From: an uncultured Isosphaeraceae bacterium | GTDB taxonomy: Bacteria > Planctomycetota > Planctomycetia > Isosphaerales > Isosphaeraceae | Reading direction: 5' to 3' | Assembly: GCA_945957605.1 (NCBI GenBank) | Contig: CAMFLR010000002.1 | Coordinates: 358,197 to 422,196 of the forward strand | Length of the DNA: 64,000 nucleotides | Shown here: in pieces, positions 26,148 to 34,921 of the stretch | Position numbering within the stretch: the stretch's first letter is position 1 | How the letters are laid out: each line of letters opens with the position of its first letter | The notes under the pieces: generated by a model | What the model was told of the DNA's origin: nothing | Database searches by the model: none | Seen by the model: the letters and a program-made list of their open reading frames with translations, nothing else | Translations under genes and position numbers: made by a program

Positions 26148-26558
26148 GTGCGCAAGCAAATCGCAATGCTGGTGGCGATGGTTGCGGTCGTCGGCGTGAT
26201 GGGCATCGTCGGCGCGGCCGCGCCGGAGGTCTCGATCAAGCAGGCGATGGCCAAGATCGCCGGCAAGAAGGGTGGCGCGCTTCCCAAGGTGAAGGGTGCG
26301 CTCAACGCCGCCAGCCCGGACTGGTCGGAAATCAAGAAGAGCACCAAGATCATCGCCGATAACTCGGCTGCCATCGTCGACGCCACGCCTGAGAAGGGTG
26401 AAAAGGCCAACTACGAGAAGCTCGCCGCCGCCCTCGCCGCCAACGGCAAGGCCCTGAACGAAGCTGCCGAGAAGGAAGACGCCACCGCCGCCAAGGCTGC
26501 GCTCGGCAAGATCGGCACATCATGCAAGACCTGCCACGACGCCCACCGCGGCAAGTAA
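26148..26558 (+). CDS. Small exported c-type cytochrome
   Basis: This is a 136-residue protein. The GTG at 26148 was chosen because a strong purine-rich ribosome site (GAGGGGGAGAGG) sits four bases before it, and VRKQIAMLVAMVAVVGVMGI starts a signal peptide ending in GAAA. The mature protein is nearly all alpha-helical and Ala/Lys-rich, with a single heme site CKTCH six residues from the C-terminus (residues 126-130). A C-terminal CxxCH in a four-helix protein is the layout of cytochrome c'/class II cytochromes. Role: periplasmic electron carrier or gas-binding protein, inferred. Confidence 0.85.
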   Translation: MRKQIAMLVAMVAVVGVMGIVGAAAPEVSIKQAMAKIAGKKGGALPKVKGALNAASPDWSEIKKSTKIIADNSAAIVDATPEKGEKANYEKLAAALAANGKALNEAAEKEDATAAKAALGKIGTSCKTCHDAHRGK

Positions 26559-26618
26559 ATCCAACGCATTCATTGCTTTCAACCCGACGGACGATCCCTC
26601 TTGATCCGTTGGTTGCCG

Positions 26619-26660
26619 CCCTGATCGGCCACCCTCTCGCCGATCAGGGTGTTTCTTTTT
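26619..26660. terminator. Bidirectional Rho-independent terminator
   Basis: The 11-base arms CCCTGATCGGC (26619-26629) and GCCGATCAGGG (26639-26649) flank a 9-base loop and are followed by TGTTTCTTTTT. It serves the cytochrome gene; its right side runs into the last codons of the convergent MazG-like gene. Confidence 0.85.
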
Positions 26661-27048
26661 GCGCATCGTCCAGCGACTGATAGGCGGTGTATTTATCGGC
26701 CCGCCCAAACGCCTGCGCGATCGGATATTTGATCGCCGCCCTCGCCACCTTCGACTCGAGTGCAGAGGCCAGGTCGATCTCCATGACCTCGGCCAATCGC
26801 AAGATCAGCCAGAAGCAATCGGCGAGTTCATCGCGCACTTCCGACTTCGTCTCCGGCTCCGCAAGCTTTGCGACGATCTCATCGTTCGTCCGATAGCGAA
26901 AATGCTCGAAAAGCTCGCCAACCTCGCAAATCAGGGCGACTCCCAGATCCTTGGGATGATGAAACTGCTCCCAGTTCCGCTCCTGGCTGAACTTCAAAAC
27001 CAAGTCTTTAAGCGCTCGAACTGTCGACTCCGCGTCGCTCATCGCCAT
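26644..27048 (-). CDS. MazG-like nucleotide pyrophosphohydrolase
   Basis: This is a 134-residue protein of the all-alpha NTP pyrophosphatase superfamily (dCTPP1/RS21-C6 branch). Metal-binding motifs are CEVGELFEHF (ExxE) and EVRDELADCFWLIL (ExxD), with FHHPKDLGVAL before them. Such enzymes hydrolyse non-canonical or excess dNTPs to dNMP and pyrophosphate. ATG 27048 is chosen because AGG lies about 10 bases upstream; ATG 27042 is possible. The long upstream extension of the frame overlaps the divergent gene and was rejected. Confidence 0.9.
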   Translation of the reverse strand: MAMSDAESTVRALKDLVLKFSQERNWEQFHHPKDLGVALICEVGELFEHFRYRTNDEIVAKLAEPETKSEVRDELADCFWLILRLAEVMEIDLASALESKVARAAIKYPIAQAFGRADKYTAYQSLDDAQKETP

Positions 27049-27219
27049 GATCAAAATGCCTCGTGACTGCTCGTCATTTGGGTTGCAAACACTATGAGTT
27101 GACGCCGAACAACACGCAATGGCCAAGTTTAGCGCTGAGCGACGCAACTTCGTCAGGATTTCGACTATTAAATGTCGATCTCCAGAACAGATGAAGTTGC
27201 GACCAGAGGAATGGATGCC

Positions 27220-27726
27220 ATGCGCGGGCGCAGAGCGGCGAGTCTTGCAGTCGAAGCCATTGAAACACGCGTTTTGCTCTCGACCACGACGGCACATCTT
27301 ACGCCGCACGCAAAGTCGACTCAGGCCCACACCGCGGATATCGCCGCGTTAAATCTGCACGCAACCGTTTCGGGAACCTACGTCACACTCGCGCACGATC
27401 CCGCCTACACCGCGCCTCGCGCAATTCGTGCCGTGACCAACCTGCCGGGACTCGGCAAGACGACGATCTCAGGCACGATCAACGGCCCAGACGCGAAACT
27501 CAACATCGTCTCCCAGCGCGGGAAGATTGTGATCTCGCAGTTCGCGAGGGCCTATTCGATCGATCCGACCATCACCTACGCCCTGGGCTTCCGCGCCACT
27601 CAAACTTCGGGTGCGTATCAAAACGTCACGGTTTCGGGCTTCCTCAATTTCACGCTCAAACGCCCCGATTCACCAAGTGGCAAGTTCACGCTGAAGATCG
27701 ACAGCCACGCATTCAACGCGAACTGA
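27220..27726 (+). CDS. LEPR-XLL-type exported protein, short
   Basis: This is a 168-residue protein. ATG 27220 follows an AGAGGA ribosome site at nine bases. The N-terminus carries a degenerate planctomycete LEPR-XLL motif, VEAIETRVLLS at residues 11-21, a short sequence at the start of many large extracellular planctomycete proteins just before the mature domain. The rest is Thr/Ala-rich and beta-predicted, ending in a repeat-poor domain (FLNFTLKRPDSPSGKFTLKI). Unusually short for this group, so a simple surface domain or remnant. Function unknown. Confidence 0.7.
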   Translation: MRGRRAASLAVEAIETRVLLSTTTAHLTPHAKSTQAHTADIAALNLHATVSGTYVTLAHDPAYTAPRAIRAVTNLPGLGKTTISGTINGPDAKLNIVSQRGKIVISQFARAYSIDPTITYALGFRATQTSGAYQNVTVSGFLNFTLKRPDSPSGKFTLKIDSHAFNAN

Positions 27727-27905
27727 CGCGACTCCTAAATATCAATCCTCGCTCATCCGACCCGCACCGTTATGAAGAGAACGTGCGGGCTGGAAACTGT
27801 TTGCAATCACGTCGCTCCAGTGCGACCGTGAAGGCCGGTGTAGGCGCAGCGCTCGCTGACGATCAATACACCGCCCGTCTGCAATCAAATGAGCGAGGAT
27901 CTTGA

Positions 27906-29072
27906 ATGCTGCGCATAAGCACGATCGCCGCGATCGCAATTCTGGGCACAATCTCGCCGGTTTTCGGTCAAAAACCAGCAAAAGAACAATATAACAAATC
28001 GAAATCACCTGTTAAATCGGAACCGCTCACCAAGGAAGAGTTGAAGCTTCCTCGATTCGACCCCAAGCCGGTAATCTGGCAAGAGGATTGGAGCAAAAAG
28101 AAACCGCAGCTTCCGCCCGGCCGTGTCGAGGCCAAGCGAGCAGCGGAGGTCGCCGATCATCTCAAGCAGGATAAAGAATTCGACAAGGCCGAACATGCCT
28201 ATCTCGAAGCGATCAAGGCCGATCCCAAGTGGCCATATCCCTATTATCAGCTCGCCTGCAATTACGAGCTCTCGAACCGCCATCCGCAGGCCGAAGAGCA
28301 GTTCGCAAAGGCGGTCGAACTCGGTTTCGACGACTTCCCCGCCGCTGTCGACGACGACGAGCTAGGCAAGATTCGCAACCGCCCCGACTTCAACGACTCG
28401 CTCCGCAAGATCCGCGCACGGTACATCGTTTCGAGCAAGGAGCAAGTAGGACAGCCGATCGCGGTTCATCCCAAAGGAACCAAACCGACCAACGGCTGGC
28501 CGATGATGCTGATGCTCCATGGCTACGGCGACAACAACATCAGCTATCTGCCGCTCGCAAAGCCATGGGCCGATCAGGGCTTTTTGACAGTGGTCGTCCC
28601 CGGCTCCGTCCCAATGGGCGACGGCCGCCTGCGCTGGGCAACCGAGTCGCTCGACCCCGCGCAAGATGAACTTCAAACCATCATCAACTCAAAACTGTTT
28701 GACGGCTCAATCGACAAGAAAAGGATCTATTTGCTCGGGTTCTCGCAAGGTGCGCTACAGGCCTTGCTGTTGACCACGAAACACTCAGATCAATATGCCG
28801 GGGCCGTTGCACTTTCGCCTGGTGGGCCGCCGCCGTTGATCATGGGAGTGATCAAGCCGGTGATCTCTCGCGATCAGCGACCCGCACGAATCGTGTTCAT
28901 TCACGGCAACCAGGAAAGGCACGACTTCCTGGTACCGATCTGGTCGACCGCCTGCGAACGGGCCGGTTGGAAGTTCATGAGCAAGGTCCACAACGGCGGA
29001 CATCATTTCCCGGAGAACTGGGCCGAGCTTCAGCCTGAAGTGGCTGCGTTTTTGCGCGAAACAAATAAGTGA
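27906..29072 (+). CDS. Secreted TPR + alpha/beta hydrolase (phospholipase/carboxylesterase type)
   Basis: This is a 388-residue protein with a signal peptide (MLRISTIAAIAILGTISPVFG). Residues about 70-130 form tetratricopeptide-like helices (KEFDKAEHAYLEAIKADPKW, YELSNRHPQAEEQFAKAVEL). The C-terminal hydrolase domain begins near residue 195 (GWPMMLMLHGYGDNNISYLP), with the nucleophile Ser280 in LGFSQGALQAL and the catalytic His near the end in GGHHFPENW. The fold belongs to the serine esterase/phospholipase family. TPR plus esterase is an uncommon combination. Substrate unknown. Confidence 0.85.
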   Translation: MLRISTIAAIAILGTISPVFGQKPAKEQYNKSKSPVKSEPLTKEELKLPRFDPKPVIWQEDWSKKKPQLPPGRVEAKRAAEVADHLKQDKEFDKAEHAYLEAIKADPKWPYPYYQLACNYELSNRHPQAEEQFAKAVELGFDDFPAAVDDDELGKIRNRPDFNDSLRKIRARYIVSSKEQVGQPIAVHPKGTKPTNGWPMMLMLHGYGDNNISYLPLAKPWADQGFLTVVVPGSVPMGDGRLRWATESLDPAQDELQTIINSKLFDGSIDKKRIYLLGFSQGALQALLLTTKHSDQYAGAVALSPGGPPPLIMGVIKPVISRDQRPARIVFIHGNQERHDFLVPIWSTACERAGWKFMSKVHNGGHHFPENWAELQPEVAAFLRETNK

Positions 29073-29106
29073 TCATGCTTGATTATTAATATTTTGATTC
29101 TAACTT

Positions 29107-29147
29107 CACCCTCGATTGCGCCGATTCGACCGGCTCGATCGAGGGTG
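29107..29147. terminator. Hairpin, probable terminator after the TPR hydrolase gene
   Basis: Perfect 10-base arms CACCCTCGAT (29107-29116) and ATCGAGGGTG (29138-29147) enclose a 21-base loop. No clean T-tract follows (TTCGGTTC), so the terminator role is likely but not certain. Confidence 0.5.
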
Positions 29148-29318
29148 TTCGGTTCACTGCCGACTGTTCTTTCAAAATTATATATCAACGATCACATTTA
29201 TAATTCTTCAGCCTTTACGACGCGTTTTTTCATGCGATTGATCTGCATTGACACAAATCCGAGCTTTGCATAGAGTCCGACCGCGTCTCGGTAAACGCGT
29301 GGTAATTGAGAAAATCCA

Positions 29319-30044
29319 ATGTCTCGGATATTTGGCCTCACTCTTGTTTGCCTCGGATTTTGTTTGAGTCATTCGCGCATTCAGGCTTCGCCGATCCAGA
29401 TCGAAATCCATTCTGGAGGTGGGCCTCAGTTTTCGCAGGACTCGCCCATGGATAAAGCGAATATCGGTACGTCTCGTGACACCACGTTTACAGTAGATGA
29501 CAAAAATGGTGGCAGCTTCACAGACTCTGTTGGTTATTTTCCTTATCTAGCCAATGGTGGGCCACCGGGCACACCCGGGTTTCAGCCGACCACCGATCCC
29601 GTCCACGGAACCTTCAGTTTCCTGCTCAGTGGGGTTTCGACTGATCCGGCTAACCCTGATCCTGGTCCATTGCTCTGGGTACATGGAACTTTGAGCGGTA
29701 CGTTGTCCGCTGGCGGCGGCTCGGCAGCGGTGCGATATAGTGGTCTTACGACGGGCACGGTTACTGGGGTCGAACTCTTTTACTCTCCTGGCGTTAGCTA
29801 CGACCCTAGTCTGCTACCTTCCCCACTTCTGGACATCCTCAATCACCCGGACCATATTCATTACAGTCTGATTGTAACGGGCGGTTCCCAGAATAGAGTC
29901 GACAGCACCTTAACCTTCAGTCCTCCCTCGCCGCCGCAACCAGCACCCGTCCCCGAGCCGACGACTCTCGCGGTCTTCACTTTGGGAGCAGTGGCACTCG
30001 GTTATCGAACCTGGCGTGCGTCGCGCAGCCCAAACAACGCGTGA
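29319..30044 (+). CDS. PEP-CTERM sorting-domain exported protein
   Basis: This is a 241-residue protein. It starts with a signal peptide (MSRIFGLTLVCLGFCLSHSR). The middle is Gly/Pro/Ser/Thr-rich and beta-predicted. The C-terminus has the tripartite PEP-CTERM tail: PVPEPTTLAVFTLGAVALGY, then a basic end (RTWRASRSPNNA). Such tails direct exosortase-dependent processing and surface attachment or release, usually with exopolysaccharide genes. No exosortase is in the window. The passenger domain is not recognised. Confidence 0.88.
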   Translation: MSRIFGLTLVCLGFCLSHSRIQASPIQIEIHSGGGPQFSQDSPMDKANIGTSRDTTFTVDDKNGGSFTDSVGYFPYLANGGPPGTPGFQPTTDPVHGTFSFLLSGVSTDPANPDPGPLLWVHGTLSGTLSAGGGSAAVRYSGLTTGTVTGVELFYSPGVSYDPSLLPSPLLDILNHPDHIHYSLIVTGGSQNRVDSTLTFSPPSPPQPAPVPEPTTLAVFTLGAVALGYRTWRASRSPNNA

Positions 30045-30078
30045 GAAAACCTTCGCAACAAAGCCAGAGCGGATCGCT

Positions 30079-30744
30079 CTAGGCGTTTTCGTTACGAAGA
30101 GCCGCCTCAATCCAGTGAATGGCGTAATCCCGAAATCCATAGCCTCGGCGAGGCGAGTATTTTTGGGCTGCCCTTACAAGCGCTGAGCGAGCGCGATTGA
30201 ACGCTTCTGCGTTCTGACCGCAAATCGATTCCGCCGCTTCGCGTGCAAATTCGTTGTGCAGCAAGACAGCCTGCGCTCGTGCTACGTCAATGATTTGCAA
30301 ATCGTCCGCGGTCGCCTGTTCGGCCTCGACGAATTCGCGGAGCGTCATCCTCAAAATGACCTGCAATTGTTCAATCGTTAATCCTTCGGTCACGCCGGTT
30401 TCGAGCAGTTCTTTCGCGAGTTTCAGGTAAGTCTTATCGGGTTGCCGGGTGATCCGCTCGTATGAACGGAGCGGGAACTGGAAGTCCAGGCAAAGGTTGG
30501 CGAGTTTTTCTCGTGCGGGCGGATAATCTGCAAGTCTTTGTGGATCGTTCGAGTTCCAAATTGCGATGCATTCAGCTTCCTGAACGGCGGTCTGCTCGAT
30601 GAGCACCGGCAGGCGCCGCAGGTATTCCGCCTCTTGCTCGTCGTCCGGAAAACTATCGAGATGTCGTTTGATCAGCGATGGATCCACGACGATGTCGGTT
30701 CCACGCCCCATGTGGAACTGCCCCGACATGCCGTACAGAGGCAT
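30079..30744 (-). CDS. Unknown protein ending in a sigma-70 region 2-like helix
   Basis: This is a 221-residue protein. The first 150 residues are helical and acidic and not recognised (for example LIEQTAVQEAECIAIWNSND). The last 37 residues read SALVRAAQKYSPRRGYGFRD followed by YAIHWIEAALRNE, closely matching sigma-70 region 2.2-2.4 (RRGYxFxxYAxxWIxxA). The protein stops right there, with no region 3 or 4. It could be a sigma-like decoy, an anti-sigma-type adaptor or a decayed sigma factor. Part of a continuous frame runs upstream without a good start codon. It follows the symporter gene on the same strand, about 96 bases away. Confidence 0.65.
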   Translation of the reverse strand: MPLYGMSGQFHMGRGTDIVVDPSLIKRHLDSFPDDEQEAEYLRRLPVLIEQTAVQEAECIAIWNSNDPQRLADYPPAREKLANLCLDFQFPLRSYERITRQPDKTYLKLAKELLETGVTEGLTIEQLQVILRMTLREFVEAEQATADDLQIIDVARAQAVLLHNEFAREAAESICGQNAEAFNRARSALVRAAQKYSPRRGYGFRDYAIHWIEAALRNENA

Positions 30745-30839
30745 TCGGCCCCGGATTCTCTCCAGGGCCGAATCGACCTGTTGCCAGAGTTCGTTTTCTA
30801 AGTCCTTGTCCAGAATAAGGCTCCAAGTTCACCGGAGAA

Positions 30840-32870
30840 TCAGTGCCCGCCCTGCCCCTTCCCCTCGTCGATGTAATTCTTCGAGAGTCCCATCTCCTCG
30901 GGTGCATGAAGTCTGAGCATCTTCATGTGAATATCTTCGGGAACGTGCGACCTGCTCAAGAGCGATACAACAAACATGATCGCGATCGACAGTGGCACGC
31001 CCCAGATTGCCGGTTGTTCCATGAGCGATCGCACGAGCGGCGTCGTGCTGAAGCTGACGATCTTCTTGTCGAGGAGCATCGACGTGACGATTGCCGCGAG
31101 TGAAGTGAGACCACCGATGAGCATTCCGCTCGCCGCGCCGAATTTGGTCAGGCCACGCCACCACGAGCCGAGCAAGAGCAGCGGGAAATACGACGCGGCC
31201 GCGATGGCGAACGCCCAGCCAACCATCTTGGCGATGTCGAAACTCTCGACCAGCAGGCCGAGGCCGATCGACGCCAGGCCGATCGCCACGGCCGACGCCT
31301 TGAACGCCAGCATGCGCGACTCGGCCGAAGCGGTGGAACGCAAGATCTTGCCGTAAATGTCGTGCGCCAGAGCACCCGACATGCTTACAAGTAATCCCGA
31401 AAACGTCGACATGAACGCCGCGAATGCGCCCGCCGACGTGATCCCGCTGAGGATTTCGCCAAGCAGTTTGTTCTCGAGGATCATCGGCAGTTTGATCACC
31501 ACCGCGTCGGGCGTGTCGTTCGCGTAGAGCCAGGGCATGGCTACGCGTCCCAGTACGCCCCAGATCGGTGGGAAGACGTAAAAGCTGCCGAGCATCACCA
31601 TCACCCAGAGCGTCGTCCGCTTGGCTGCGCGGCCGTCGGGGTTCGTGTAAAACCGCACAAGAATGTGCGGCAAGCCCGCCGTGCCGCAAATCAGCGCAAT
31701 AATCAGTGAATATGTGTAGAGGAGCGGATAGCCGAATTTCGACGTGAAGGGCCCGAACGGTTCGATCCACCTTTTGTTCCCTGGCGCGTTCGGCACGATC
31801 GAGCCAGCGGCGAATGTTACGACTGTCTTCTCGGCAAACTCCAGCTTCGCTCCCACTTTTTGTGGCGAGCCAGACGTGACCGGTTGCGGACGCACCTCGA
31901 CGGTCGAACCGGCGGGAATCTCGATGTCGTGATCTGCCTGCTTCAGTTCGTAAGTACCGGGCTGCGACTCGGTCGCTGAGTCGTTGCTACCTCTCTTGTA
32001 AGCCAGACCAGGCTGCGTCGTCGTCACTCGCAGAAACTTCCACGAGGCCGAATCATCCGCGGGTGTAATCGCGCGGGCGGCGTCGATCTTGGCGATCTTC
32101 GCGCCGTTCTTCAGCGTCAGGGTCACCGGCTTGGTGTCGCGAAACGTCATCACGTTCGCGGGATAGCCTTCTTTTCCTTTGACCGCCACATCGGTTTCGG
32201 CTGTGATTTGCGGCTCACCCACTGGCTTACTGGCAACTTCACCGAGGTTCGAACCGTAGCCGCCGAAGACCGACATCAGCACAAACACCGGCAGCGAAAT
32301 CGCGAACACTTTTGCCCAGTACTGAAACGCCTGAACAAAGGTGATCCCCTTCATACCGCCGAATGCGACGTTGAACGTGATCACCACCCCAACCACGACG
32401 ATGCCAGCCCAGTACGGCCAGTTCATGATCGAGCCGAGTGTTACGCCCGCGCCTTTCATTTGCGGCATCGTGTAGAAGAAGCCGATGAAGAGCACGAACG
32501 TCACGGCGATACGCCGGAACATCGGGCTATCGAAGCGGCCCTCGGCGAAGTCGGGAATTGTGTAGGCACCGAACCGACGCAGCGGGCCGGCGATGAATAA
32601 GAGCAAGAATAGATAACCCGTGGCGTAACAGACGGGATACCAGAGGGCGTCGTAGCCGTTCTTCATGAGCAATCCGGCGATACCCATGAACGACGCGGCC
32701 GAGAGGTATTCACCCGAAATGGCCGACGCGTTCCAGAAGACGCTCACCGAACGGCCTGCGACGAAGAAGTCGGACGCGGTTTTGGCCTTGCGCGTGGCGT
32801 AAATACCAAGTCCGATCGTTGCGCCCGTCATGGCGATGACGAACGCCAGCGCGATCCACGAAATTCCCAT
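30840..32870 (-). CDS. Sodium:solute symporter, ActP/acetate permease-like
   Basis: This is a 676-residue SSS-family protein with about 13 membrane segments. Family phrases include SAISGEYLSAASFMGIAGLL, GGMKGITFVQAFQYWAKVFA and GTAGLPHILVRFYTNPDGRA. An insert of roughly 170 residues (about 205-375), between the membrane segment near 200 and the one near 390, is hydrophilic and beta-like and absent from typical 550-residue ActP proteins. It is the last gene of an operon with a DUF485 protein (ActP's usual partner YjcH), a small membrane protein and a regulator. Acetate or another short acid is the likely substrate. Confidence 0.92.
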   Translation of the reverse strand: MGISWIALAFVIAMTGATIGLGIYATRKAKTASDFFVAGRSVSVFWNASAISGEYLSAASFMGIAGLLMKNGYDALWYPVCYATGYLFLLLFIAGPLRRFGAYTIPDFAEGRFDSPMFRRIAVTFVLFIGFFYTMPQMKGAGVTLGSIMNWPYWAGIVVVGVVITFNVAFGGMKGITFVQAFQYWAKVFAISLPVFVLMSVFGGYGSNLGEVASKPVGEPQITAETDVAVKGKEGYPANVMTFRDTKPVTLTLKNGAKIAKIDAARAITPADDSASWKFLRVTTTQPGLAYKRGSNDSATESQPGTYELKQADHDIEIPAGSTVEVRPQPVTSGSPQKVGAKLEFAEKTVVTFAAGSIVPNAPGNKRWIEPFGPFTSKFGYPLLYTYSLIIALICGTAGLPHILVRFYTNPDGRAAKRTTLWVMVMLGSFYVFPPIWGVLGRVAMPWLYANDTPDAVVIKLPMILENKLLGEILSGITSAGAFAAFMSTFSGLLVSMSGALAHDIYGKILRSTASAESRMLAFKASAVAIGLASIGLGLLVESFDIAKMVGWAFAIAAASYFPLLLLGSWWRGLTKFGAASGMLIGGLTSLAAIVTSMLLDKKIVSFSTTPLVRSLMEQPAIWGVPLSIAIMFVVSLLSRSHVPEDIHMKMLRLHAPEEMGLSKNYIDEGKGQGGH

Positions 32871-32872
32871 GA

Positions 32873-33211
32873 TTAGACGCTGCCTTCCTGGCTGGCGGCC
32901 TCATCGTCGAGCACGGAACGCCAGTCCGTGCATTCGGCTTCGATCTGGTCCGACTTCTTCACGAAATAAAACGACAGCCCGACCGTGATCGGATAGAAGA
33001 GCACGCCCAGGAAGAGCCAGGTCGCTGTGAATCCGCCGACGGAGAAGTTCGCCAGGTCCGGCATGTAGAAATTCACGAGCGGCAGGCCCAGCAGCAGCAC
33101 GGCAAACACCGCCGCTACCCGCAGGCTAAGCCCCGCCTGCCTGCGCATCACCCGATGCGCCAGCAGCGAGTGCTCCTTCTCCGTCAGATCATAGACCGTT
33201 CGATCCGCCAT
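32873..33211 (-). CDS. DUF485 membrane protein (YjcH-like symporter partner)
   Basis: This is a 112-residue protein with two membrane segments (AAVFAVLLLGLPLVNFYMPD and TATWLFLGVLFYPITVGLSF). It matches DUF485/YjcH proteins, which sit next to ActP-type acetate permeases. The start ATG 33211 (MADRTVYDLTEKEHSLLAHR) lies inside the preceding gene, a 23-base overlap, and its stop is two bases before the symporter start. A tightly coupled cassette is therefore certain. It probably helps symporter assembly or regulation. Confidence 0.9.
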   Translation of the reverse strand: MADRTVYDLTEKEHSLLAHRVMRRQAGLSLRVAAVFAVLLLGLPLVNFYMPDLANFSVGGFTATWLFLGVLFYPITVGLSFYFVKKSDQIEAECTDWRSVLDDEAASQEGSV

Positions 33212-33503
33212 CGGGCTTCTCCGTCGACCGCTCAATCTCGCTTCGTCGCCACCTTCGCACGACATACCGCGCGAATGACGACAGACCTGAAAACTTGTAC
33301 TCGGGATCGGCGTAGTGCTCAACCACGTAGAAAGCAAAATAATAGGCGCGAGCGAATCCCCAGACCGCCATGGCGAGCAAGAACGCTTCGAGCCAACCGG
33401 GATGCAGGAACAGCAGCATCCCCGACGCGATGACGCCAATTACGACGAAAAGCCCGCCCTTGATGTACAACAAGAGCGGGCTTTTGATGTCTCCCATGTT
33501 CAT
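33189..33503 (-). CDS. Small membrane protein of the symporter operon
   Basis: This is a 104-residue protein with two membrane segments (LLYIKGGLFVVIGVIASGML and EAFLLAMAVWGFARAYYFAF) and a basic, charged tail (RRWRRSEIERSTEKPDG). I do not know a named family, but the gene sits between the regulator and the DUF485 gene with close spacing on both sides (five bases after the regulator, 23-base overlap with DUF485). It likely belongs to the transport complex. Confidence 0.82.
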   Translation of the reverse strand: MNMGDIKSPLLLYIKGGLFVVIGVIASGMLLFLHPGWLEAFLLAMAVWGFARAYYFAFYVVEHYADPEYKFSGLSSFARYVVRRWRRSEIERSTEKPDGGSNGL

Positions 33504-33508
33504 TCGCC

Positions 33509-34921
33509 TTATGACGAAGGTCGGTGATCGTCGCCCGGTTCCTCGCGGTCCTCGATCCCGAGTTCCTTGATCCGGCGATAGAGGCGAGGGCGAGAAATCC
33601 CCAGGATTTCAGCCGCCCGCGACTTATTATCACGCGCCCGAACCAGAGATTGCTCGATCAACTTTCGTTCTACGGAGGTGAGCAACTCATCGAGCGGCAT
33701 CGGCAATTCGGCCGCTGGCGGAAGGTAAGCGCTGCCAAGATTGCCGCGAATCCCTGCCGGCACGTCATCAACCTTGATAAATCGCCCGCCGGCGGTCGTT
33801 ACCGCTGCTTCCACCACGCGGGCCAGCTCGCGAAGATTGCCGGGCCAGTCGTAGGCCTTGAGTGCCTCGACCGCTTCGGGCGTGAACCCAGGACTTGGCT
33901 TTTCGACACGTTGGTTCGCCCGTTCTAGCGCGTGCTGCGCGAGGAGCGGCAGTTCGTCGAGCCGTTCGCGAAGAGGGAACAACCGAATCACCATCGAGGT
34001 GAGCGCGTAGTACAAATCGGGCCGCAGTCGATCGGCCTTGAGCGTCTGCTCGGGATCTTCGGTCGTTGTGGCGATCAGCCGCGTACGCGAGTCGAGCGCG
34101 GATGCGAGTTGTGCTTGCAAGTCGCGCGGGAGGTTGAAGATATCGGTGAGCAGCAGCGTGGCTCCATCAGGCAAGTTGAGCCGTTCGCTGGCTTCCGCTG
34201 GTGAATCTGATGCGTCCTCTCCCTGGTCGTTCGCAACGAAAAGTTCGCGAGCGAGCACTTCGGGAGGAAGCGCGGTGAGATCGTAAAGCACGAGCGGCGC
34301 GTGGTTTCGCACGCCGAGCGAATGGATCGTCCGCGCGACCGAACGCTTCCCGCTTCCCGGCTCGCCGACGATCAGCACCGCCATCGACGACCCGGCCGCA
34401 GCACGCACCTGATCGAGCAATCGCTTATGCGCCGGCCCTTCACCGACGAGCGAATCGAAGCCGTGCGTTCGTTCGAGACTCGCACGCAGTTCGAGCAGTT
34501 CCGACCGCAGGCTCAGCGAGTCAGAATCCGGCGCGTGGCGCGGATCTTCGAGCGCGCGGACGAGGCCGAAAAGCCCGGTGAGCGTGCCGTGAACATCGTG
34601 AAACGGCCAGTACTCGACTCGGCGCAATTGCCGTTCGCCGCGACTGTTAAGAATCAAACTCGTGCGACCGGAGGGACGGCCGGAAAGCGACTCGGGGGGT
34701 GGATAGAAGCTGGCACCCAGCTCGGCTAACTCGCCGGTTTGGCTTGAGCCTTGAGGTGCGCAGGGGAGACCGACGAGGCTCTCAACCGGATATCCCACAA
34801 GCTCTTCGAACGCACGGTTCACACCGACAATCCGCCGGTCGGCACCAAGCACGAACGCTGGCTCACGGGCATGCGACAGGAGCGCGTCGAGCCTCAAGCT
34901 CGAAACGCGAGACGACGTCAT
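33509..34921 (-). CDS. PAS + sigma-54-family regulator, atypical (no GAFTGA)
   Basis: This is a 470-residue protein. A PAS domain (residues about 15-130: AFVLGADRRIVGVNRAFEEL) precedes an AAA+ module with Walker A GEPGSGKRSVART. The loop that should hold GAFTGA is replaced by an acidic, Ser-rich stretch (NDQGEDASDSPAEASE), and Walker B reads TLLLTDIFNLP rather than LDE, so the contact with sigma-54 is unlikely and ATPase activity questionable. The C-terminal Fis-type helix-turn-helix (NKSRAAEILGISRPRLYRRI) is intact. It heads the symporter operon and probably regulates it, possibly as a sigma-70-dependent activator or repressor. Confidence 0.9.
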   Translation of the reverse strand: MTSSRVSSLRLDALLSHAREPAFVLGADRRIVGVNRAFEELVGYPVESLVGLPCAPQGSSQTGELAELGASFYPPPESLSGRPSGRTSLILNSRGERQLRRVEYWPFHDVHGTLTGLFGLVRALEDPRHAPDSDSLSLRSELLELRASLERTHGFDSLVGEGPAHKRLLDQVRAAAGSSMAVLIVGEPGSGKRSVARTIHSLGVRNHAPLVLYDLTALPPEVLARELFVANDQGEDASDSPAEASERLNLPDGATLLLTDIFNLPRDLQAQLASALDSRTRLIATTTEDPEQTLKADRLRPDLYYALTSMVIRLFPLRERLDELPLLAQHALERANQRVEKPSPGFTPEAVEALKAYDWPGNLRELARVVEAAVTTAGGRFIKVDDVPAGIRGNLGSAYLPPAAELPMPLDELLTSVERKLIEQSLVRARDNKSRAAEILGISRPRLYRRIKELGIEDREEPGDDHRPSS

